A stretch of DNA of 64,000 bases from Prosopocoilus inquinatus (taxonomy: Eukaryota > Arthropoda > Insecta > Coleoptera > Lucanidae), in contig CM069875.1 in NCBI GenBank assembly GCA_036172665.1, positions 21,855,806-21,919,805 on the forward strand, read 5' to 3'. Shown in pieces: positions 54,982 to 64,000 of this stretch. The translations under genes and the position numbers were made by a program. Position 1 is the first letter of the stretch, and every line of letters starts with the position of its first letter. The notes beneath the pieces were generated by a model. It saw nothing but the letters and a program-made list of their open reading frames with translations, was not told where the DNA came from and made no database searches.

Positions 54982-57900
54982 ACGAAGTTATGATGTATCT
55001 AATCGTTTCATCTTTAAGCGATCAAATCTTCAGGAAAGGAAATCTGATCAGAAATTAATCTATTAGGTATTACAAATGTCCGTACACTTATTAAACGGAT
55101 CTACCCTCGTTATATTTGAAAAAAAGTCACATCGGATGCGTTTTCACCCCTCTGGGCCTTAGAAGTGTTAGACTACATCGGAAAAGTGTTCTAATAATCA
55201 AGTATTTTCATCACAGAGTAAAATCGAATTCACATGTGTCGAAAATATAGCCGCTGCGTCTTTTTTCTCTGCTCATGTTCATTCACCTGGGAACTTCACC
55301 ACCTTACTACCCCTACAATGTTGAGTGCGTTGCGTCGGTGTAATCAGTTATCCAAACTAATGAGATGACGCGCTGAGAAAGCAGATAAACCTCCGTGAAT
55401 CCGCCGCAGTGACACCTAATCCCTATTCCGCCCACCCTTGACACCTTGACGACTCCATGTAGAAAACGCGTGACAAACATAGAGCAATAAGGTAGAACTG
55501 GGAAAAACAAAGTAAGGAACGGTAGGCGTGCGCTAACAACCACTTAGCAAACAGCTTTCGGATAGATTTGTTTCGTTTTTTATGTGTTTGCGACTCGTAA
55601 GGCCTGACGTTTAAGTAGGTCTGGAGTTTTATTGCCTCTCAAATTATTTGTAGGAGCAGAAGTTTGAGGAAACAGGCGAAAGAAATAACGAGCACTGAAC
55701 CCGCAGTTCGGAGAAAAATTTTCGGGAAAGTTCTAGGAAGTATGTTCGTTAATCTATTGATTTCGTTATCGCATGTCATTTAATACAAATTGTTCCTACA
55801 TGAAGTCTTCCTGGTCGTCTTTTATTATGTATTTATGAACATAAACTGCCTTATTGAATTTAAGTGCAGAAAGAAAGAAACAGTGGCATATTAAGTTAAA
55901 AAAGAACTTAAAAAAAATAAATTCGAAAACGCAAAAGCTTTGGCCATTACATCATCAATTTAAAATAATTTATATTTTGTGCACTCAACAGAGTTAATTG
56001 TATATTGTCTCGAAAAGCGTCATTCGTGCTATTTAGAAGCTTCAAATTAGTAACGTTAATTAGTAGTTAAAATTTAAACGTATCTCTGACGCCAAGCTCT
56101 CATTTAAAATTTATTAAGTTTGCACTGGTAAATTAGGGTCGTATTGCAAAGGCTGTGTAAACTGATTCGCTTAGAATCGTTACATTAAAAATTGTACAAT
56201 TAAATTAATACTTTTCATATAATTTTTTAAAATTAGTGAATATTAGGGTTCTTGTTAATTGAAATATAGATTAATTATTATATAATAATTTCTTAGGTAT
56301 TATTCCATTTTTCTTTCTCCAACGCAGTTATTGGTGAATAAATTTCGCTGAAAAAACGAAATTTCAGGATTCAGCACAATGTATAACTAATTTTGAAAAT
56401 TTTCCAAACTTTTATTTATTAAAAATAAAATAGACAATAAAGAATAAAATTGGCATGCTTCAAATAACCAAGTTCTTCAGCAATACTTCCTTGTGGATGC
56501 AAAATTTTGTATAAGAGAAGTAATTTACTTTTTTTTATTTTTCTTTTCAATCCCTCTAAATTATTCACACTTATTTATGTGACTTTATTAATCGAATTGT
56601 AATTCAAGCCAAAAAATTGAATTTTCTTATGAGTCTTATGACCAGGGAAAAGAATTCGGCCCACTTAGTGTTGGACCCCTTTTATACCAAATGCATTACT
56701 TACTCCTACTGAGACACTGATGCATTTAAAATGCTATTGAGTGAGAGGAGAAGGATTACAGTGCGAGCGTTCGCACTTCTCAGAAGTTACTCTGGGTGGG
56801 AACCAATGCAGTCCAAATATTAAATTTTCGTACTGCTCGCGGAGCAAGAGGGCAGATTTCTTATCCCTGCTTGTGATGTATACATAAAAAGATTTAAATG
56901 TAAAATAATAGTGTATTGGAATCGTACAAAAGTTTTAATGATAAAAGATTTCTTTAATGGAAAAATGCACTGATTAAGTAATAACTATATAAGTAAAGGT
57001 TCCTCTTTAAATAAAAGTATTATCCTAAAAAAATAATTACAGAATATTAGAAAAGTAAAAAGAATTAAAAGTAAAACTTCAAATATTTCTGCAGATAAAA
57101 AGAAATTGTTACGCTAGAGGAAATAGAAAGTAACTGATTAATATTATTTATAAATATATTTTCCTATTTATTTTTAATGCAGGTTATCTTATGACCTTAT
57201 TGCCGCTATTCCATTTTCGCACAATACCAGGAATTGAAACCACGTAAAAATTCTAATAAAATTTCGTTTTAAACAATTCGTTTCAGTAATACAAGGTGTT
57301 TAACAATTTTCACAATGTATACTATTACGTGTACAGATCACCTGTGTAAACACTCTACTGAGGATGTACAAAGAACTAACAGATCTTACCTAGGTAAACC
57401 GAAATCTCCGTAGAAGATACACACTTGGTTAGAATATGATGATAAAATAAGTATATTAAAAGTAATACCGGTAATAGGACGCTAACTGAAGTAATACCCA
57501 AGGTATGGATTACATCCAAACATAAATAACCTCAGTTTTAAAAATGTAACCGTGTCCCAGACAACATTTCGAAAGTTCAAAAATAGTAATCAATAAATTA
57601 ACTAGAAATAATATCATGAAATTTATATACAAAAATTGATAAAGATTGTAATTAAAATTCAAAAATAGCTTAAAATATTTCAGGAGCTTTGCGAACTTTC
57701 TTCCTCGCGCAAAATTTTTAATGAGATAAGAATAAAACAGTTAAATTAAAATATAAAATTCCTTACATTCTACAAAAAATGACTTATATGTGAAATAAAC
57801 TTTGTTTATAAATAGAAAACTGTAACTATAAACTTGAATAATTTCAATGACTGAATGTAACTATGAGTCCGCAATAAACAATCTTGAAACAACAAAAATC

Positions 57901-60882
57901 AAAGTTACCTCGATGTCGGTAGTTGACTTAATCAACAAAACTGTGTTCAACCCCTGGTCTCAACAGAATCGGTAAAGCCTATTGCCGATATAATGCCCGC
58001 AGCAATGTACTACTTGCTGGCTGTGAAATGTCTGAGGGCTTGATAATACCAGGGGACTGTGTACCTAATACTTGTGGGCAGTCCGCAATCTGTTGAAGGA
58101 AGAAAACAACAAAGACGTTTAGGGTAAACACAACTTGCCTACAAATGATCAAACAAACTCCTGAGTTTAAGTACCAAACAAAAGAAAGGTTAACTTACTG
58201 AAAGAATCCGATTAACTTTACAAACACAAAAGCGGTAACTGATCGATTGGTTTAAAATAAAATCAGGGTATCTACCTTCGAAGTGAGAATAATACTTGGT
58301 TAGATTTATATCCACAGAATCGTCTAAGGTTAAACACAATTTGTTTTTTTTTTATTGACCAAACCGAAAAGCAAAGGCAGCCATCTGATAACAAAGCTAA
58401 TTTTATACTGGCGTGGCAAGAGAAGGTACGCTGTGAACTGTAGACAAATAAGGATGGCAGTTTAAGAATGCGAAAATGCCGTAAATGGGTAAGTATATGT
58501 ATTTGATCGCCAAAATATGAAGTCAAGGTGTAGACTCTGAAGTTAAAGAGGGCCCAAGCAGGTCGAACCGCAAGAATAATGGTACAGGAAAACTTGATTT
58601 AAGTACTATCGGTTCGAGAAAATTGAAAATTTTAGTGAACTACAATATCGACAGCCACAGACGGATTCGGGCCAATTGTGGTCTATAAAAATAAATTTTA
58701 ACTAGCGAAATATGAAATGATTTAAATGAGTCCGAATCATCACCTCAAAAGATATTCAGGAAGTAAATTATTATTTGCTAAACACAATTTTAGTCCGTTT
58801 TAAAAGAAATCTGGTAAACCGTAGTCACATATTTTTGATCAATTGTACGCTGTTAAAAATGAGGCAGTCCTTTTATGGTCTGTTAAGTAGTTTGGTATAC
58901 CGTACGGTCTCATAAAAATCGTAATCTAAACCTGTTAAATCTGTAAGAGTTAACCATCTTATATTTTTAAAACGGATTGTGCTATAGAACGAAAATGTAT
59001 CAAATTTATCAGAGGTTTTTACTACGTTTAAATTGCTTGTTACTTAGATGCAGTGGTGACATTATGTCAAGGAACATGTCGTATATTTCATTGCCTTATA
59101 CATGCCTATAACAGAAATTTCTTTACTGAAAATAATTCGTCTCTGTTCTCACGTTTTTTGTTGACATTTCAATGGAATTTTTAATTTTTCTGATTCCTTC
59201 GCTTCCTAAGTACTTGTACTTCCTAAGTTTCTGCGCGTTCTACAAATTTTTTTGGACGATTTCGATTTTTTTTTGGCCTTATTTCAACGAATTCATTGAG
59301 ATATTTACGAATTTTTTGTTTGGTTTTCTTTTTGAGAATCACGTACTTGCACCGACCATTTTGTTTCTGGTATCAACAACTTAATTTCGAATTTTGGCGT
59401 TCGATTGTAAGTACCCACCTGCGACCGTTTTCAGTCTTATATTGTATCTTTACGTGCCATTTTCTCAACGATTCAGTACCGATCTAGTTTTTGTACTGAC
59501 TTGCTTGGCCATGAAATTTTAGGCCAGTTATGGTTAACTTCAACCATTTCCGTTGACGTAAGTCTAATTGACGAATTGATCTTATCTCGAGTTTTGTACT
59601 CTGAATATATTTTTGGGGCCAATCGATCCGATTTCCGTTCGTATTTGTGTAGTTCTGCGAATTATTTGTTAAATCAGTTTTTCTCTTTTTTTTTGGTAGG
59701 TACTTAAACTCAGGTGTTTGTTCGTTCATTTGTACGTAATTTCCGCTTATTCTAAATGGCGTTTAATGTTTAACTGTCCCGTCCTTCGAATACGAACAGT
59801 TAATAAGTCTGGGACCATTTACTACCTCGAATCGTCGGCAGCCCCGAATAGCTCTCGCCTTATCTAGTTCGGAAGTAATAACCAAATACATGCCTGGCAT
59901 ACCTGCAGGTATTGTCAATTTTGTGGCTTGAAGCTAAGACTCGTATCTCCTCCGAGCCTCAAGTGCTCACCCTACCGACTTCTGAGGTAACATCTGTTTT
60001 ATTTATTTACGAGTTTCAACAGGATCGCCTTATTAGGAATTTATGAAACCCGAAAATGTTAAAGAGTTAAATCACTTATTTAAAAGTAGTTTGCAGTTTC
60101 TTTTTTGTTTCAAAGTAAATAAATTATATTTTCTACATTTATTGCTTCACTTCACATTTTAATTAATTCATCTCTTATGTTTATTCTTGTGAGACGAAGA
60201 AAATTTTCTGAGATTTGTTAAACTATCTTTGAGTTTTTATTATTGGTAATTACTTTATTAATTAGGACAACACTTGGACACATTTACATTGTAAAAGTGA
60301 AATTGTTATTATTGGGGGAAATTGTACCTTAGGTAATGATTTCAGTTGGCGTTCCATTACCGGTATTAATTTTGTTAATATACCTATTCTGTCACCTAAT
60401 GTGGTGTCTCATTTTTTGGCGGAGGGGAGGGGGATTTTCCTTTGCTACACCCAGGGGCGGCTGGTGCATAACAGCTGCAGTACTGCAGAACTACCAAAAT
60501 GTTATAAAAATTCGAAAAGACTAGCGAAAAATTTTGAAGTAAGATACGCATTACGTGAGCTATTTTTACCACACTGACTTCGCAGCATACCAGTGAAGTT
60601 TACCGCTACCATTCGCTAGCCTCATAGGCGCAGATACAGTATTTATCTGGGCCGCTTGAAGTGGATCTGTGCACTCCTTCGAACACCTCCGCTGTTTCCC
60701 TCGACCCCTCCTCAACAGACTAATGTCACACATTTAAGGCAGACTTGGAGCTGCAATTGCTGCAGTTCATACACGATGGTGGGGTTGTAACTTATCGATG
60801 CTGTAATTGCGACTCTCTTAAGGATTTATGCCCAGTGTTAGTATTAAAAATTTTAAGAAAGCTAGAGTTAATAATTAAAGAT
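54982..60882. other. Long stretch with no gene recognised
   Basis: About 5.9 kb of AT-rich sequence without a convincing gene or element boundary. Local points: a GC-richer island at 55,260-55,560 without a domain; a perfect hairpin GTGCGAGCGTTCGCAC at about 56,762-56,777; a hydrophobic frame at 59,172-59,384 and overlapping frames on both strands up to 59,729 that lack any family signature; a GC-richer block at 59,740-59,990; and the palindrome CTGCAGTACTGCAG near 60,474. None supports a named feature. Confidence 0.4.
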
Positions 60883-60960
60883 TATAGTTTTTAAACTTTA
60901 AACGGGCACTGTTAAATTCGAAGAGAATAATCAATGTTTCACTATGGATAGCGATAGATT
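60883..60960 (-). repeat. Family F repeat, copy 5 (truncated at the motif)
   Basis: The plus strand has TATAGTTTTTAAACTTTAAACG and GCACTGTTAAATTCGAAGAG (the former quoted core is AGTTTTTAAACTTTAAACG), followed by AATCAATGTTTCACTATGG. On the minus strand this is the CCATAGTGAAACATTG part of the motif. The CTGGCGA box side is missing or too decayed to recognise. Confidence 0.55.
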
Positions 60961-61084
60961 AAATTTGAATTTGTTATTAATAATTGTTTTAATCTAATTA
61001 ATAATATAATTAAAACATGTATTTTACTAACTGTAGTTAAAATTAACTTAAGGAAATATCTCGAACTTGTATTAATTTTGTAGC

Positions 61085-61125
61085 ATTCTGATGACGGACC
61101 CGGCCGGGCCCGAAAACGCGAAATG
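61085..61125 (+). other. CTGATGA / GC stem / GAAAACG motif
   Basis: TTCTGATGACGG is followed by a GC hairpin (GGACCC GGCC GGGCCC) and GAAAACGCG. It has a perfect CTGATGA box, a strong stem and GAAA, again with one extra base between box and stem. Flanking CATT and AATG could pair, but no NUH cleavage triplet in the right place is evident, so a full hammerhead is not supported. The GC stem is striking in this AT-rich context. Confidence 0.4.
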
Positions 61126-63654
61126 AAATACAAAAAGTGTGTTGTCCGACCATTCAAGTTTTATAAATCCGAATAAGTTACAAGAAACGTAACTATGTTG
61201 TCCATATTATTGTAGTAATATTATTAATAATAAGCCATCAAACGTTTTTTGTTTCTCCCGTAGTTTTCTACATTTTTTAAATTCTGATATTTTTACATAC
61301 ATATGGTGCTGCATCTAGAGCTACAGCAGAAATCTACACTTTGTTGGGTAAATTAGGTAAGAAATAATTGTCAAATTATGTGTATTCCCTAGAATATGAG
61401 ACTTCTGATATTTCTATATAAACTTGTTTAGCATAAGTACAACGAACATAACACAACGAATCTGATGATATAATTAATAAATCTGATAAAATCGAATTAA
61501 AAAAATATTTTTTTTATAAAACTAAACTCGGATAATCGGAGTTCTAGTGTATAACTCATATATTAACTGTAATAAACTATTGTTTTTAAGGTGGCTAACA
61601 CCTAAAATACTCGACTGACGTGGGAAAAACAATAAGTTTCGCTTTATTTAATGTATAAGCTTTAATGTACAATTCCTTGAATATGGAACGCAATACTATT
61701 TTATCCAATGTACCGTCCTACATATTTTCTTACGTATTTGCATAGGATTTTGTGTTTTAAAACTTTTAGATTAAATCAACAGCATTAAATTTGATTTTTG
61801 GTTCATGTGAAATGCGAGGGAAGAAATCAAAACAATGCTAGTTATCTTATCATATTAAATATACTATAAAGGATGGTCCCGAATAACGTATCAAACTTCA
61901 ACTAGTCGAACCGAATGCAATGCTAGTACAATTCTTGGTTCCAATCTTGGGTTTAAGAAAATAATTAAAGACTAAAACGTTTCAGAGTCTGAATGTTACT
62001 TTTGTGAAATCAAGCAAATCTTGAATAAATTATTTACATTTATTATCAAGATAGGCGTCGTATCGTATTTATAGCCTTTTATAGCCTGGCTATTTAAATG
62101 ATTACCATGCTTACGATAGAGTTTAGAATGTAATTTGTATAAACCAACGAGTATTTATTAAAATAATTAACAATAAACTAGATTAAAATAGTCAATGTAT
62201 TGTTAGGACTTCGGGGTTCGGAAATAATATTCGTCAAATAATTTCAAACATTTTAATAAAACAGTTCTCTTATTCTCTAACATTTATTTCAATAACTAAC
62301 ACTATAATTTGTTGTCTCGGTTTGATCACCTAAAGTTAGCGATGAATCACGTATTTGAATGTTCATATATCACGGACGTTCGTTACAATGTCAATTTTCA
62401 TAAACAGAACTCAGCATTACCGTCACGCGCAAATAGTGTTTCATCACAAGCCAAAATATTTCGGGAAAATAAGACAGGAATGTTCGTCCACTTATTGCTG
62501 GAAACACGCAGTAATTTGCAAATTTTAAAAGAAATTTGACAAATGTCATAAACGTTTCGAGCACCATTGTGTTTATGTTGTGGCTATAAAAATTATCTTT
62601 CAAATTGATCAACGATATCCAAACATTTTCAGCATTATTAATGTTTGGTTTCTCTTAACCTAAAAGTGCAAAACCAAAGCTGAGTTTCCACTTTAAGTTT
62701 GACACGTTATGTTGTTACAGAAGAAATAATTATGTAACATCAGTCCTTTACTTATCCAAACATTACACGCAGAACTTGGCCTACATTAATACATCAGCCA
62801 CATTAGTTACACAATCTCGGCAACCGACAGTAGAGAAAAATGAGTCATCGGGATTTTTCAAGAACAAACGACTCCTGTACAGCCCACGTAACTGGAAATT
62901 AGGTCAATTAGCTTTACTTAAATAGATAGATTTTCCGATCATAAATCAGTTCGACAATATCCTAATCAGAGTGCGTGAACTCATGCCGCCTAAGTAAAGT
63001 GCTTCTACAATTATTGGTGGACTACGCCCCACAACCTCTAAAGTATACGTTGTAATTGGAGACTTGATATACTAAAGGTTTATACGAGCAGGTTTTTAAG
63101 AAAAATCCGGAGAAATTTACGATATATTGAGAAGAACTAGTGCGTTTAAGGTTATAATCCCTCGAATATCTGCAAATATCTAAAGAAAATTGAAGTATAA
63201 AAAATAATTTAGTGTTAAAATTGGAAAAAAAAGTTTTATAATAATTTAAAAACTAGAAGAATGGATCATAGTGCGATATTTAACTCGATTTTTTTTTTAA
63301 TCTGAAAATAAAATTGTTACAATACAACACGTTGTTTTATAATTATATTTACGGAAGCTGGCAGTCTAACGTTTCGAATAACTCTCAGGCACATGTCGCA
63401 AGCGGGATTACCTGCTCGCAATGCTTGACCGCATCCCTATAATGTGGGTCTCGACAATTTAGCCCGAACATTTGCATTTTATGAGGGAAACATCACTTTC
63501 TTCGGGCACTGTACATGCGATCAACTCCTTTATTATAAGGTACTATGGTTGAATTCTTGGCTTCCGGTTGGAACCACTATTGTTAATTTTGGTGTTACAA
63601 CTTATTTAGATGAGGACATAATTCATAACAAAAACTTTTACAAATTTTGTGGCA
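61126..63654. other. No gene recognised
   Basis: AT-rich DNA. Short open frames, such as 62,309-62,539 and the overlapping minus-strand frame, have no recognisable domain or flanking signals. Confidence 0.45.
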
Positions 63655-63740
63655 AATCCGCTTCAATTTGTCTACCCTACTGCAATGTCAGGTCAAAAAG
63701 CGATCGTAGGATGTCGCTGTTTTATCTGTTTAAAAACTTT
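63655..63740 (-). repeat. Family C fragment
   Basis: CGCTTCAATTTGTCTACCCT, ACTGCAATGTCAGGTCAAAA and GCGATCGTAGGATGTCGCTG match, in inverse orientation, the interior of the family-C element at about 6,180-6,270. The termini are not present, so this is a fragment. It overlaps the open frame at 63,444-63,770, which is therefore partly TE sequence and not supported as a gene. Confidence 0.75.
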
Positions 63741-64000
63741 TACAAAATCAAATTTTATTTTACACATTAATAAAATTCCAGTTAGAAAAGATTTAGTAAC
63801 GTAGTTTGAAAATTGTTGACAAACCTTTAAACAATGTTTAGAGGAACAGAAAGAGAAGATATAATGTTTGCTTCCTCTTTCATTACCAAAGGGAGGATCT
63901 AAGAAAGTGAACTGCTTGAAACCAGTTTGAGACAGCGGCAGTCCGACTTGACGCGGGGGTCTAAATCGAAGCGTTAAATGTTCCGCCCGCTTATACGTGA
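63741..64000. other. Window end, no gene recognised
   Basis: AT-rich sequence turning GC-richer after about 63,890, cut by the window edge. No feature is supported. Confidence 0.5.

Noticed and set aside
59172..59729. Hydrophobic plus-strand frames and an opposite minus-strand frame
   Set aside because: The hydrophobic reading comes from T-rich sequence; frames overlap on both strands and match no membrane-protein pattern I recognise.
61085..61125. A complete hammerhead ribozyme
   Set aside because: The CTGATGA box, stem and GAAA are present, but there is no NUH triplet followed by a strand pairing with the stem I side. Kept only as a motif observation.
63444..63770. 108-codon open frame
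   Set aside because: Its second half lies in a family-C transposon fragment, so the frame is a chance fusion.
1..64000. CRISPR arrays, operons or bacterial-type signals
   Set aside because: No short direct-repeat/spacer arrays are present, and the spliced transposase, SINE and MITEs show that this is an animal genome.

Overview
The window is AT-rich, intron-bearing eukaryotic DNA, almost certainly from an insect. The reasons are a Tc1/mariner-group transposase of the insect type, a spliced BED-finger hAT transposase, a tRNA-derived SINE and many MITE-like inverted repeats with TA target duplications. A beetle is my best guess, at low confidence. I found no host protein-coding gene, rRNA or genuine tRNA gene. 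The only long intact reading frame is a 363-codon transposase at 12,854-13,945. The rest reads as intergenic or intronic sequence colonised by layers of mobile elements.

Layout. 0.8-8 kb: four inverted-repeat elements (families A, L, C, M here; all family letters are mine). 9.5-12 kb: a palindromic-word cluster, a two-unit tandem repeat and a small MITE. 12.4-15.7 kb: a mariner-like element with an intact transposase, fused at its right end to a truncated family-A element. 16.7-20.5 kb: a foldback element (J) whose long arms contain tandem modules, with two other elements (B, I) inside it. 21.4-22.8 kb: a double-nested inverted repeat. 23.9-24.6 kb: a direct tandem duplication. 26-29.2 kb: a small MITE, a second B element, a GC-rich minisatellite and possible LTR debris. 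30.5-34.9 kb: two facing arms of family G around a PHD-finger relic and a hAT-like terminus. 37.5-39.5 and 46.5-47.9 kb: two family-D elements with about 430-bp terminal inverted repeats that still carry decayed transposase C-termini. 44.3-45.7 kb: family E. 48-53.8 kb: a four-deep nest (repeat K, interrupted by a SINE, interrupted by a hAT element, which holds family F in its intron). 54-64 kb: mostly unrecognised AT-rich sequence.

The most interesting signal is a short motif shared by unrelated repeat families: a CTG-R-Y-GA-like box, a small stem-loop, then GAAA-CG. In family F it forms the exact loop of a 57-bp inverted repeat (51,955-52,100), the geometry of a hammerhead ribozyme with an extended stem I. 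Every copy has core substitutions, so this is a candidate self-cleaving or formerly self-cleaving RNA module, not a proven one. The second point is that the family-D elements are deletion derivatives of a mariner-group transposon related to, but distinct from, the intact one at 12.4 kb.
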